A DNA stretch of 33,320 bases, taken from the NCBI GenBank assembly GCA_040902925.1, contig JBBDWJ010000145.1, positions 1 through 33,320 of the forward strand, read 5' to 3'. Below the pieces are notes generated by a model. That model had not been told where the DNA came from and searched no databases. It saw only the letters and a list, made by a program, of their open reading frames with translations. The translations under genes were made by a program, and so were the position numbers. Below, piece by piece: positions 22,576-31,801 of the stretch; positions within the stretch are counted from its first letter, which is position 1, and every line of letters starts with the position of its first letter. This DNA comes from JBBDWJ01 sp040902925 (lineage in GTDB: Bacteria; Acidobacteriota; Terriglobia; Bryobacterales; UBA6623).

Positions 22576-25500
22576 GTGTTGAGTTTGATTAGCAGGGCCG
22601 CCGCTGGCGTCGTTGTCCTGTGCTGCTTGGTGACCCCGATTGTCACCGGCCAAAGTACCTTTGCCACGATCACTGGAATCGTTACGGACCCGGCAGGCGC
22701 CGTGATTCCGGCTGCAACGATTGAAGTCGTACACATCGAAACCAACTTCACCTATACGGTGCAAAGCAACGCGGAGGGCCAATATACGATTACGAACCTG
22801 CGGGACGGTACATATCGCTTGACGGCCCGCTCCGAGGGCTTCGAACCGTATCGCGTCGAAAGCGTCATCGTCACCGGCCGTGACAACCGGCGCGTCGACT
22901 TTCCATTGAGCGTAGGCAGCGTCGACACCGTCATCACCGTGGAAGGCGGCGCAACGCTGATCGAAACCGAAACGGCCCGCATCGCCGACACCAAGGACCG
23001 CGAGATCCTCCGCGCCTTGCCGCTGACGCTGCGCCGGGCCTGGGACTATTTCACGATGACGCCGACCATCGAGCGCACCGACGGTTGGGCCATCCGCTTC
23101 GGCGGCACGGGCAACAACCAGGGCGAAGCCACCATCGACGGCATTTCGGTGGCGAGCGCTGGCGGCGGACCGATCGGGCCGCTGCTGGACCGCACCGAGC
23201 TGGCCCAGGAGATGCGCATCGAGATCTCCAGCGCCTCCGCCGAGAGTCAAACCATGGGCCAGGTCGCCCTGGTCAGCCGCGCCGGCACCAATGACTTTCA
23301 CGGCACGCTGGCGGACTACTATACGACCCCCTCCTTCCGCGCGCGGAATCCGTTCAACAATAACCGCGGCACGGGACGTTCGCACCAGCTCATTTTGTCC
23401 GCCGGAGGGCCGATCGTGATTCCCAAGATCTACAACGGCCGGAACAAGACGTTCCTCTTTCATACCACCGAGATCGCCTTGGGCAACGGCAGCAACAGCA
23501 TCACCAACCGCACCGTGCCCCTGGACGCCTGGCGGGGCGGGAACTTCAGCGGCGAGAGCGCGATGCTTCGAAATCCCTTCGCTGGCGGCGACCCATTCCC
23601 CAATAATCAGATTCCCGCCTCGATGATCAACAATTTTGCCTCGGTCTATCAAGAGCGTTTCATGTTCCGTCCGAATTTTGGCGATCAGAGCGCGTTGATT
23701 GCGAACAATTTCCGGGGGCCTGCCTTCCTGAACCCGTTTGTTCATCAACCGACAATCACGACCAGGTTCGACCACCGCATCTCCGATAAGCAGTTCGTGT
23801 ATTGGCGCTGGACGGCGGTTCGCTGGAACTTTGATGGTCCGGCCCGCACCTTCCCCGTCTACGGCGATGAAGGGTATCAGCAGTTCAACCAGCGCAACAT
23901 GGACACCATGACCGTATCCCACACTTATACCGTCTCGCCAGTGATTTCCAACGAGTTTCTCTTTGGGCTGTCTTCCGAGCGTTCGCCGGCTGGTTCTACC
24001 ATCGATGGAAACGCGCTCGTGAGCGAGCTCGGGCTTCAGGGACTGGCGCCGAACCTGCCCGACGTCGGCGGCATGCCAAGAGTTTCGTTTGCCGGTCTCG
24101 CGCTCAGTGGCATCGACACCCGCAATGAGTGCAACCCCTGCGATACCGACTATGTGTATCACTTCACCAACAACGTCTCGTGGTTCCACAACAGCCACTC
24201 CTTCAAGTTCGGCGTGAACATGCGGAAATCCGACCTCGAGGACTTCCGGCAGCAGAACGCGCTGTTTGGCGACCTGCAGTTCAGCGACCGCTTCACGGGA
24301 CACGATTACGGCGACTTTCTGCTCGGTGTTCCGACCACGATGCAGCGCGCCTTTCCGGGAGTCCGAAAAAGGCAGACGCGTTGGAGCATGGGCCTGTTCT
24401 TCACCGACGAATGGAAGATCCGTCAAAACCTGACGCTCACTCTAGGTCTGCGCTGGGATGCGCAATTCCCGTGGAGCGAAGCAAACGACCTGATGTCGGT
24501 GTTTGACATCGACAGCGGAAGCATCGTCGTTCCCGACTCGGCGCTTTCCCAGGTTAGCCCCTTGATGCCGCTCGGCTACGTGGATGTGATTGGCGCCTCG
24601 CAGGCCGGGCGTCCAGAACGGACTCTGATCAATGCCGACCTGAACAACTTCCAACCCCGTCTTGGTTTGGCGTGGAGACCCACCGGCAGCAACAACACCG
24701 TCATTCGCGGCGGGTGGGGCTTGGGCTACAATATCTCACCGCGCGGCGCGAGCGCCGTGGGCGTGCCGTTCGTTATCAGTGAGCCTGCGTTCACGAATCC
24801 GGAAGACGACCCGCTCGTGCTGCCTCAGGTTTTCCCCTCTTCCGGCTCGGGCGGCCCCTCAACCGTCAGCATACCCAACGGCGTTCAGACGGATATTCGC
24901 ATCGCCAAGTACATGCAGTACTCCTTCACCATCGAACACCAGCGTTGGGATACCGGGTTCAGAGCCACCTACAACGGAGCCAACACCCGCCAGGGCGTTT
25001 GGAACCAGAACATCAATCAGCCGCTGGTTGGCCCCGGCCTGTTCATCGACAAGCCGCGCCTTTTCCCGCGATACCCGAACATCGGTTACTTCGGTAATGG
25101 AGCCGGCCATCAGTATCATTCCTTGACGGTGCAGGCGCAGCGCAAAATGGCCAGGGGCGTACACTACCAGGCTTTTTGGACTTGGGCCAAGGACATCGGC
25201 GATCTCGAGGATGGCGGGAGCCCGGAGGACGCCCATTACCGCACGCGCGATATCGGTCTGGTGTCGCGTGTTCCCACGCACCGCTTCTCGGCCAACGTGG
25301 TCTGGGAGTTGCCCTTTGGCGCCGGGCGCAAGTGGATGAACAGCTCCGGCAGGGTCGTCAACGCCATCTTCGGCGGCTGGCGGCTCGCCACGATCGCTTC
25401 GCTCGAAACGGGCCGTCCGCTAACTCCGACCTGGACAGGCCCGGATCCCACCGGCACCAGGTTTACTGCAAACAGCACGCGGCCGAATGTCACGCTGCGG

Positions 25501-25863
25501 CCGGATCATCTCAGCAACGCAAACATCGACAACTCGACGGTCGAGCGGTGGTTCGACGCGGCCGCGTTCGGCGCGCCCGCGACCGGCCGCTTCGGCACCT
25601 CGGCGCCGGGCGTGATTTGGGGTGTTCCGACCCAGGTCATGCACAATGCGATCTCGAAAGACTTCCGTATCCGGGAGCGTGCAACGTTGCGTTTCGAGTT
25701 CCTGGCGACCAATACGCTCAACCATCCCAACTTCGCGGAGCCCAACACGTCCATTTCCAACGTGGGTGGCGTCGGCGTCATTACGAACGTCACGGACCGG
25801 AACTCGAAGTTCGATTCCGCGATACCGCGCGAAATCCTGGCGCATATCCGCCTGGAGTGGTAG
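22576..25863 (+). CDS. TonB-dependent receptor with N-terminal CarboxypepD_reg domain (Oar/Cna-B type)
   Basis: A 1095-residue outer-membrane receptor of the large acidobacterial type. The GTG at 22576 is favoured by AGAGGAGG at 22561-22568, 7 nt upstream; an in-frame GTG at 22528 lacks this. A signal peptide (about 1-26) ends near VTGQ. A CarboxypepD_reg domain (about 30-115) shows ITGIVTDPAGAVIPAATIEV, GQYTITNLRDGTYRLTARSEGF. A plug-like region (about 120-240) shows GEATIDGISVASAGGG and GQVALVSRAGTNDFHGTLADYY. A long beta-barrel ends in an aromatic residue (HIRLEW). The family imports oligosaccharides or similar large substrates with TonB energy. It lies directly upstream of the ThuA/Gfo-Idh gene series and may supply their substrate. 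No SusD-like partner is present. Confidence 0.9.
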   Translation: MLSLISRAAAGVVVLCCLVTPIVTGQSTFATITGIVTDPAGAVIPAATIEVVHIETNFTYTVQSNAEGQYTITNLRDGTYRLTARSEGFEPYRVESVIVTGRDNRRVDFPLSVGSVDTVITVEGGATLIETETARIADTKDREILRALPLTLRRAWDYFTMTPTIERTDGWAIRFGGTGNNQGEATIDGISVASAGGGPIGPLLDRTELAQEMRIEISSASAESQTMGQVALVSRAGTNDFHGTLADYYTTPSFRARNPFNNNRGTGRSHQLILSAGGPIVIPKIYNGRNKTFLFHTTEIALGNGSNSITNRTVPLDAWRGGNFSGESAMLRNPFAGGDPFPNNQIPASMINNFASVYQERFMFRPNFGDQSALIANNFRGPAFLNPFVHQPTITTRFDHRISDKQFVYWRWTAVRWNFDGPARTFPVYGDEGYQQFNQRNMDTMTVSHTYTVSPVISNEFLFGLSSERSPAGSTIDGNALVSELGLQGLAPNLPDVGGMPRVSFAGLALSGIDTRNECNPCDTDYVYHFTNNVSWFHNSHSFKFGVNMRKSDLEDFRQQNALFGDLQFSDRFTGHDYGDFLLGVPTTMQRAFPGVRKRQTRWSMGLFFTDEWKIRQNLTLTLGLRWDAQFPWSEANDLMSVFDIDSGSIVVPDSALSQVSPLMPLGYVDVIGASQAGRPERTLINADLNNFQPRLGLAWRPTGSNNTVIRGGWGLGYNISPRGASAVGVPFVISEPAFTNPEDDPLVLPQVFPSSGSGGPSTVSIPNGVQTDIRIAKYMQYSFTIEHQRWDTGFRATYNGANTRQGVWNQNINQPLVGPGLFIDKPRLFPRYPNIGYFGNGAGHQYHSLTVQAQRKMARGVHYQAFWTWAKDIGDLEDGGSPEDAHYRTRDIGLVSRVPTHRFSANVVWELPFGAGRKWMNSSGRVVNAIFGGWRLATIASLETGRPLTPTWTGPDPTGTRFTANSTRPNVTLRPDHLSNANIDNSTVERWFDAAAFGAPATGRFGTSAPGVIWGVPTQVMHNAISKDFRIRERATLRFEFLATNTLNHPNFAEPNTSISNVGGVGVITNVTDRNSKFDSAIPREILAHIRLEW

Positions 25864-25881
25864 TTAGCCGGAGTGGTAGTT
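25854..25881. repeat. Short direct repeat across the TonB receptor stop codon
   Basis: GGAGTGGTAGTT occurs at 25854-25865 and again at 25870-25881, a 16-nt period. The first copy contains the stop codon. It is probably a small duplication. Confidence 0.6.
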
Positions 25882-25994
25882 GGAGAGCCGCGCACGGCTG
25901 GACTTGAGCAGCGTTTAAACGGGCGCGAACTTCCCTAGTCGCTTCTGTCCATGCGGCTCAAAGGCGCCGCCGCAAATGGATTCTTGTGTGTGTT

Positions 25995-26933
25995 ATGCAT
26001 TTTCGAACTCTTATCCTTGTCGTCTCACTGCTTGCATCAGCCGCATGTTTACTTGGCCAGCAACCCCAATACGGTCCCCTCACCGGGGAACAGAAGCAGC
26101 TCATGGATGCTGCCCTTCCTGACAAAGCGCCGGCGAAACCAGCCAAGCCGCGCAAGCTCCTGGTCAGCAACCTTTCCATGCGGGATGGGCGTATCGTGCG
26201 AGGCCATCCTTCGATCCCTTTCGGCAACTACGTGATCGAACAGATGGGCAAAAGGACCGGTGCTTATGAAGTTGTCGTCAGCGACGACGTCGAAATGTTT
26301 CGCCCCGGCGCAATCAAGCAGTTTGACGCCATCTGTTTCAACAACACCGCGGGCGTGCTGACTGACGACCCGGAGCTGCGAAAGTCCCTGTTGGACTTCA
26401 TCGCCGGCGGCGGCGGTTTCGTGGGCTTTCATGCCGCCGCGGCTACGTTTGTGCAACACCCGCGGTATGATCAGTTTCCCGAGTTCGGCCAAATGGTCGG
26501 GGGCACCGAGAACGGCGGGCATCCCTGGGGTCCCGACGAGCCATTCACCGTTAAGGTGGACGATCCGGATAACCCGATTAACGCCGGTTTCGGAGGCCGC
26601 GGGTTCGAAACCTCCGACGAGGCCTATCAACTGCAGGAGCCGAGCCCGCGCGAGCGTTTGCATGTGCTGATCAGCATCGACACCGGCAAAAGCAGCATCG
26701 AGGGCCGCAGAATTCTCCCAATCCGCAGGGACGACAAAGATTTCCCCGTTTCGTGGATCAAGCCTCACGGCAAAGGCCGCGTGTTCTACACCACGCTCGG
26801 CCACAACACGCACATCTTTTGGGACGCCAAGCTGTTACAGCATTTCCTGGCTGGAGTTCAATACGCCCTGGGAGACCTGCAAGCCGACGATTCGCCCGAT
26901 GCGCAGCCTGCCAGGAGCGGTTCCTCGAAATGA
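25995..26933 (+). CDS. Secreted ThuA domain protein (paralogue 2)
   Basis: A 312-residue ThuA-domain protein, close to the other two in the window. The N-terminus is an export signal; SAAC in LLASAACLLGQ could be a lipobox, so a lipoprotein is possible. The linker LTGEQKQLMDAALPDKAPAK is followed by RKLLVSNLSMRDG. Core motifs are FGNYVIEQMGKRTGAYEV, FIAGGGGFVGFHAAAATF, GGTENGGHPW and PVSWIKPHGKGRVFYTTLGHN. A GTG at 25986 would add three residues. Its stop overlaps the start of the next ThuA gene by ATGA, so the two are translationally coupled. ThuA takes part in trehalose utilisation in rhizobia; here an extracytoplasmic sugar-processing role is inferred. Confidence 0.88.
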   Translation: MHFRTLILVVSLLASAACLLGQQPQYGPLTGEQKQLMDAALPDKAPAKPAKPRKLLVSNLSMRDGRIVRGHPSIPFGNYVIEQMGKRTGAYEVVVSDDVEMFRPGAIKQFDAICFNNTAGVLTDDPELRKSLLDFIAGGGGFVGFHAAAATFVQHPRYDQFPEFGQMVGGTENGGHPWGPDEPFTVKVDDPDNPINAGFGGRGFETSDEAYQLQEPSPRERLHVLISIDTGKSSIEGRRILPIRRDDKDFPVSWIKPHGKGRVFYTTLGHNTHIFWDAKLLQHFLAGVQYALGDLQADDSPDAQPARSGSSK

Positions 26934-27919
26934 AGATGCCACACGGCCAGCCATTTTCCCCGAGCCGTGGCCGCCGGAAGACTGCGAACAGTCGCCGCCG
27001 GATTGTAGTCCGGCTGCTTATTGCCTTGTGTGTGGCGGCGGTTGCCGCCGCTCAGCGCGGGCAGGAGCCTGGTTTTCCTCCGCTCACCGAGGAGCAGAAG
27101 AAGGTGATGGACGCGGCGTTTCCCGAGCAGGCGCCGGCGAAGCCCCAGAAGCCTCGCAAGATGCTGGTGAGCAACCTTCGCCTGCGGGACGGAAAACCCG
27201 CCCAGGGTCCGGATTCCACCCCCTTCGGCAACTACGTGATCGAGCAGATGGGCAAACGCACCGGCGCCTACGAAGCAGTATTCAGCGACGATGTCGAAAT
27301 GTTCCGGCCGGGCGCCATCCAGCAGTTTGACGCCATCTGCTTCAACAACACAGCCGGCGTGCTGTTCGACGATCCCGAACTGCGGGAGTCGCTGCTGGGT
27401 TTCATCGCGGGCGGCAAAGGCTTCGTGGGAATCCATGACGCGCTGGCGACTTTTGTGCAGTATCCGGTCTACGATCAGTGGCCGGCCTTCGGCCGCATGC
27501 TGGGCGGCACCGAAAACGGCGGCCATCCGTGGCAGGCGCACGAGGTGCTCCATATCAAAATCGACGACCCGGAAAGTCCGCTCAACGCCGTCTTCCAGGG
27601 GCGCGGTTTTGAAGTCACCAGCCAGGCCTTTCAGCTTCAGGAGCCGGGCAACTTACGCGAGCGGCTGCGCGTTCTGCTGAGCATCAATATGGAGAAGATG
27701 TCCCTGGAAGGCCGCAGGATTTTTCCGGCTCGCCAACAGGACCACGACTTCCCGGTGTCATGGATCAAGGCCCACGGCCAGGGCCGCGTCTACTACACTA
27801 CGATGGGTCACAATCCGCATATCTTCTGGCAAGCGAACCTGCTCGAGCATTTCCTGGCCGGCATACAGTACGCCCTGGGCGATTTGCCGGCGGACGACAC
27901 GCCCAGCGCCAGGCGATAG
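26930..27919 (+). CDS. Secreted ThuA domain protein (paralogue 3)
   Basis: A 329-residue ThuA-domain protein that begins inside the stop codon of paralogue 2 (ATGA overlap), with AGGAG 11 nt upstream. The N-terminus is longer and Arg-rich (about 25 residues) before the hydrophobic segment VVRLLIALCVAAVAAAQ, so an internal start is possible. The shared linker LTEEQKKVMDAAFPEQAPAK and the cores FGNYVIEQMGKRTGAYEAVF, FIAGGKGFVGIHDALATF, GGTENGGHPW and VSWIKAHGQGRVYYTTMGHN are present. In the GFVGIH region it has DALATF where the others have AAAATF, a difference next to a possible active-site His. The tail DLPADDTPSARR matches that of paralogue 1 (DLSADDTPSA). It is followed 15 nt later by a Gfo/Idh gene. 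Confidence 0.88.
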   Translation: MKMPHGQPFSPSRGRRKTANSRRRIVVRLLIALCVAAVAAAQRGQEPGFPPLTEEQKKVMDAAFPEQAPAKPQKPRKMLVSNLRLRDGKPAQGPDSTPFGNYVIEQMGKRTGAYEAVFSDDVEMFRPGAIQQFDAICFNNTAGVLFDDPELRESLLGFIAGGKGFVGIHDALATFVQYPVYDQWPAFGRMLGGTENGGHPWQAHEVLHIKIDDPESPLNAVFQGRGFEVTSQAFQLQEPGNLRERLRVLLSINMEKMSLEGRRIFPARQQDHDFPVSWIKAHGQGRVYYTTMGHNPHIFWQANLLEHFLAGIQYALGDLPADDTPSARR

Positions 27920-27934
27920 CAGGCGACCCTCGAC

Positions 27935-29224
27935 ATGCGGAGCAGAATTACAAGGCGGGCAGCGGCGAAGCTGGGGCTAGCCCCGTTGTTCGTTCCAGCC
28001 GCGGCGCTAGGGTTGAACGGCTCGACTCCTGCCAGCGATCGCATCGCGCTTGGCTTTGTCGGGGTCGGCCAGCGCGGCGTCAATAACATGCGCAGCTTCC
28101 TCGCCGAGCCCGGCTGCCAGGTGGCGGCCGCCTGCGACGTAGATCAAAACCACCTTGCCGGGGCGCGCGACACCGCAAACACGCACAATGGCAACAAAGA
28201 TTGCCGGACCTACCACGAAATGGAAGAGGTGTTCGCGCGGAGCGATATCGACGCCATCGTGATGTCGCTGCCCGACCATTGGCACGGTATTGCCTCGGTG
28301 CAGGCGCTGCAAGCGGGCAAAGATGTGTTCGGCGAAAAGCCGCTTTCGCACAACTGGGCGGAAGCCCGCGCGATTGCCGACGCCGTCGCCCGTTACGGTC
28401 GCGTCTGGCAGACCGGAAGCTGGCAGCGCTCGCATGCCTCATTCCGTTTTGCCTGTGAGCTTGTGCGCAACGGCCGCATCGGCAAAGTAACTCGCGTCGA
28501 GGTGGGACTGCCCGGCGGCCACGAAGATTTCGACGGCTTGGGCCATCGGAATTTACCCGAGAAGCCGCCTCGCGAACTCGACTACAACCGCTGGCTGGGG
28601 CCTGCCCCTTTCGCTCCCTACGCTCCGGCGCGGGTTCACCGCACCTGGCGCTGGAACTTCGACTACGGCGGCGGCATGCTGCTCGACTGGGTGGGCCACC
28701 ACGTCGACATCGCCCATTGGGGCCTCGGCATGGACGACAGCGGCCCCGAAGAAGTGTCCGCAACAGGGGAGTTCTCCACACAGAACCCCATCTGGAACAC
28801 CCCCGTAGCGTTTCGCGTCGAGGCCCGCTATCCGGGCGGCGCTGAGGTACTGATTTCGGGCGGCCACGATGACATTCGACTGGGCGCCAAGTTCATCGGC
28901 GAGGAAGGCTGGATCTGGGTGGATCGCGCCGGATTGGAAGCCGAACCCAAAAGCCTGCTGCAAAGCAAGATTCGCGGTGGTGAGACGCGCCTCTACTACT
29001 CTCCCGGCCACTTTAGGAATTTTCTGGATTGCGTGAAGACCCGCCGCGCGCCGGTTGCGGCGGCGGAAACGGCGCTGCGTTCGGCAACCCCCGCGTATCT
29101 GGGCCTGATTTCGATCCTGACGGGGCGCACGATTCGATGGGATCCCAAAAAGGAGAAAATCGTCGGCGATGCTGTAGCCGAGCGGTTTCTCTCACGGCCG
29201 ATGCGAAGCCCATGGCGCCTTTGA
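27935..29224 (+). CDS. Gfo/Idh/MocA family oxidoreductase with Tat-type signal (second copy)
   Basis: A 429-residue oxidoreductase parallel to the one at 14990. The N-terminus carries twin arginines (ITRRAAAKLGLAPLFVPAAA), so Tat export is likely. The nucleotide-binding motif is GFVGVGQRG (40-48), the conserved Glu-Lys-Pro is 134-136 (GEKP), and the C-terminal domain contains NRWLGPAPFAPY and DWVGHHVDIAHWGLG, whose His residues are candidate catalytic residues. It ends FLSRPMRSPWRL, identical over the final ten residues to the first copy although the rest is clearly diverged. It is closely spaced after ThuA paralogue 3 and before the HEAT-repeat gene, so it is part of one operon. Substrate unknown; sugar or cyclitol hydroxyl oxidation expected. 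Confidence 0.9.
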   Translation: MRSRITRRAAAKLGLAPLFVPAAALGLNGSTPASDRIALGFVGVGQRGVNNMRSFLAEPGCQVAAACDVDQNHLAGARDTANTHNGNKDCRTYHEMEEVFARSDIDAIVMSLPDHWHGIASVQALQAGKDVFGEKPLSHNWAEARAIADAVARYGRVWQTGSWQRSHASFRFACELVRNGRIGKVTRVEVGLPGGHEDFDGLGHRNLPEKPPRELDYNRWLGPAPFAPYAPARVHRTWRWNFDYGGGMLLDWVGHHVDIAHWGLGMDDSGPEEVSATGEFSTQNPIWNTPVAFRVEARYPGGAEVLISGGHDDIRLGAKFIGEEGWIWVDRAGLEAEPKSLLQSKIRGGETRLYYSPGHFRNFLDCVKTRRAPVAAAETALRSATPAYLGLISILTGRTIRWDPKKEKIVGDAVAERFLSRPMRSPWRL

Positions 29225-29232
29225 GGAATACT

Positions 29233-31134
29233 ATGCGCAAAGCTGGACTGTTTCTCCCGCTGATCCTTGCTCTTTCCGTCCAAGCCGCCGACCCGAAGCT
29301 CGATGCGGCGCTGGCAGGGGTGGTCAAATACGACTACGACCAGAACCGGCAACCGCTCTTCGACGTGGAGGAGTTGGTCCGCACGCTGCCCGCGGCGGAG
29401 GTTGAGCTGCAGCTTGCCGCCTTCCTCAAGTCGGACGCCAATCTGGCGGCGAAAGATTTTGTCTGCCGGCAGCTTAGCCTGATCGGCTCGGAAGCAGCCG
29501 TACCCGTTCTGGAATCCATGCTTGCCTCGGCCGACACCGTGGAGATGGCGCGCTACGCCCTGGAGCGGATTCCCGGCTCGGCGCCGCTCGACGCCTTGCG
29601 CAATGGCCTCGACAAAGCGCCCGCGGATGCCAAGCCCGGCATCGTGAATACGCTCGGAGTCCGCCGGGATACCAAGGCCGTTGCGGCTCTGGAGAAGCTC
29701 GCGTCGTCTTCCGACGCGGTGCTCGTGGGTTCCGCCGCGGCGGCGCTGGGCCGCATCGCATCGCCGGAAGCGGTCGCCGCGCTCGGCGCCCTGCGTGACA
29801 AAGGAGTAAGCGCCGCGTTGGAGGCCTCGGTGATTGCGGCAGAGAACCTTGCCCGGGACGGCAACCGCGCGGAGGCGCTGAAACTGTTCGAGACGCTGAA
29901 CGCATCGAGTTCTCTAGCGGTGACGCGCATCGGGGCCTTGCGCGGGCTGGCGACGTTGAGCGGGGAAAAGGCGGCGCCGCAATTGGTCGCCGCTATGAGC
30001 GATTCGGACACGCAAGTGCAGGCCGCGGCGATTCAATTCCTCCAGACGGTCCCCGGACCGGCCATCACGTCCACAATGATCGAGCAGTTGCCCAAGCTGA
30101 GCGCGCCCGGGAGGGTTCGCCTGGTCACGGCGCTGGCGCTACGCGGCGATCGCAGCGCCGTTCCGGCCGTGCGCGCAGCGCTCAACGACTCTGCTCCTGA
30201 GGTGCGTGTTGCCGCCACGGAGGCGCTCGCGATAGCCGGAGATTCCGGGTCGGTCGTTACGCTCGCGGAGATTGCGGCGTCAAGCTCCTCGGACGAAGCG
30301 CAGCGCGACGCGGCTCGCATCGCGCTGGACCGCATGCAGGGCGAGGACGTCGATCGCGCGATCGTCTCGGCCATCGGCCCGGCCGTCGAGGGCGTGAAAA
30401 TCGAGCTGGTCCGCGCGGCGGGAGAGCGCGGGATCGTAGAAGCATCCGATGTGCTGCTGAGCGAGGTGCGCAGCCCTCAGCGCGGGGTTCGCAGCGCCGC
30501 TTTCCGCGCCCTCCGCGAGACGGCTGGGGAAGCCCAGGTGCCGGCTTTGCTCGAGCTGCTGCTTGCCACCAAATCGGCGGCGGAACGGCGGGATAGCGAG
30601 CGGGCGCTTTCGGCGGCTCTGAGCCGCTCGCCTGCTGGGCGCAGCGCCGATGTGGTTGCGGCCTACCAGGCAGCCGATACGGCGGCTGTGCGCGTATCGC
30701 TGTTGCAAGTGATGGGACAGAGCGGCACAGCCGAAGTTCTTCCGCTTCTGCGAACCACACTCTCCGCCGAGGACCCGGAGTTAGTACGCGCGGCCATCCT
30801 CGGCTTGACCGAGTGGCCGAACGATGAGCCGCTGCAAGAGCTGCTGGCGTTCGCTGGGAAGGTTGAGAATCCCACGCACCAGATCCTCGCCTTGCGCGGC
30901 GCTTTGAAGCTGTTGGAGCATCCCACCGACCGGCCGCACGGCGAGTCCGTGGATGTTCTGGCGGCGGTGATGCAATTGGCGCAGCAGCCCGACGAAAAGA
31001 AGGCCGTGCTTGCCCAGTTGCCCAGCTATCCTACCCGCGAAGCGCTGAAGATCGCCGAAGGCGCGGTTTCTGAGCCTGCCGTGGCTGAGGAAGCTAAAAT
31101 GGCGGTGAGACGGCTGCAGCGCTCGGTACGATAG
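29233..31134 (+). CDS. Exported HEAT/PBS-lyase-type repeat protein
   Basis: A 633-residue protein with a signal peptide (MRKAGLFLPLILALSVQAAD), followed by continuous alpha-helical HEAT-type repeats. Repeats are recognisable as Ala/Leu-rich pairs of about 30 residues, for example TKAVAALEKLASSSDAVLVG, ALGRIASPEAVAALGALRDK, DRSAVPAVRAALNDSAPEVR, ATEALAIAGDSGSVVTLAEI and TAEVLPLLRTTLSAEDPELV. No enzymatic motif or haem site is visible. GAGG 6 nt before the ATG at 29233 decides the start over longer openings. It follows the Gfo/Idh gene by 8 nt, a clear operon member. In related gene sets of Planctomycetes and Acidobacteria, HEAT-repeat domains often accompany PQQ-type dehydrogenases and cytochromes; here it may be a scaffold for exported sugar enzymes (inference). 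Confidence 0.82.
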   Translation: MRKAGLFLPLILALSVQAADPKLDAALAGVVKYDYDQNRQPLFDVEELVRTLPAAEVELQLAAFLKSDANLAAKDFVCRQLSLIGSEAAVPVLESMLASADTVEMARYALERIPGSAPLDALRNGLDKAPADAKPGIVNTLGVRRDTKAVAALEKLASSSDAVLVGSAAAALGRIASPEAVAALGALRDKGVSAALEASVIAAENLARDGNRAEALKLFETLNASSSLAVTRIGALRGLATLSGEKAAPQLVAAMSDSDTQVQAAAIQFLQTVPGPAITSTMIEQLPKLSAPGRVRLVTALALRGDRSAVPAVRAALNDSAPEVRVAATEALAIAGDSGSVVTLAEIAASSSSDEAQRDAARIALDRMQGEDVDRAIVSAIGPAVEGVKIELVRAAGERGIVEASDVLLSEVRSPQRGVRSAAFRALRETAGEAQVPALLELLLATKSAAERRDSERALSAALSRSPAGRSADVVAAYQAADTAAVRVSLLQVMGQSGTAEVLPLLRTTLSAEDPELVRAAILGLTEWPNDEPLQELLAFAGKVENPTHQILALRGALKLLEHPTDRPHGESVDVLAAVMQLAQQPDEKKAVLAQLPSYPTREALKIAEGAVSEPAVAEEAKMAVRRLQRSVR

Positions 31135-31147
31135 CCTGGACGCTCTG

Positions 31148-31801
31148 ATGTTGAGACTGTTTTTCGCCGGCTTGATTGTTGTTGGTGGCGCGACCCTTGC
31201 CCAAGGCTTGGATCCGCTGCCGATCGCCTTGCCGAAGCCGCTGTTCGAAGGCACGCCCGAGAACCTGCGAGCGCCGAATCTGGAAAAGCCGCTAGGCCAG
31301 CCGCGGCCGCCGTTTCTGGCCCCCGCCGGCGCCGAGAATGTCGCCGCTGGAAAGCTTGTCTCATCCAGCGATACCGATCCGGCCATTGGCGACCTCGACA
31401 TGGTCACCGACGAAGAGAAGGCGGGGATTGACGGCACCTACGTCGAGTTGAGGCCCGGACGGCAGTACATTACGATCGATCTCGAAGCAAAGCACACCAT
31501 CTACGCCATCGTGATCTGGCACTTTCACAAGCAGCCCCGCATTTACAACGACGTGGCCGTGCAGGTGGCCGACGATCCCGATTTCATCGGTGGCGTGCAA
31601 ACGCTGTTCAACAACGACCACGACAACACGGCCGGTCTCGGCATCGGCGCGCAGATGAACTACGTCGGGACTTCCGAAGGCAAACTCATCGACGCGCGAG
31701 GCGTGGAAGCTCAATACGTGCGCCTCTACAGCAATGGCAGCAACGCATCGCCCGCCAACCACTACGTGGAAGTCGAGGTCTACGGCAAGCCTGTCGAATG
31801 A
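31148..31801 (+). CDS. Exported protein with discoidin (F5/8 type C)-like domain
   Basis: A 217-residue protein with a signal peptide (MLRLFFAGLIVVGGATLAQG) and a Pro-rich segment (LPIALPKPLF to PRPPFLAPAG). A beta-rich domain from about residue 65 resembles discoidin/F5-8C folds: NVAAGKLVSSSD, a strand YITIDLEAKHTIYAIVIW, VQVADDPDF, and AQYVRLYSNGSNASPANHYVEVEVYG. It may bind a carbohydrate or surface ligand. It overlaps the next gene by ATGA at 31798-31801 and sits 13 nt after the HEAT gene, so it belongs to the same operon. I recognise the fold pattern but no characterised orthologue. Confidence 0.7.
   Translation: MLRLFFAGLIVVGGATLAQGLDPLPIALPKPLFEGTPENLRAPNLEKPLGQPRPPFLAPAGAENVAAGKLVSSSDTDPAIGDLDMVTDEEKAGIDGTYVELRPGRQYITIDLEAKHTIYAIVIWHFHKQPRIYNDVAVQVADDPDFIGGVQTLFNNDHDNTAGLGIGAQMNYVGTSEGKLIDARGVEAQYVRLYSNGSNASPANHYVEVEVYGKPVE

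Noticed and set aside
22321..24426. 701-codon open frame on the minus strand opposite the second TonB receptor
   Set aside because: Antisense shadow of a well-supported receptor; no recognisable motif and no ribosome site.
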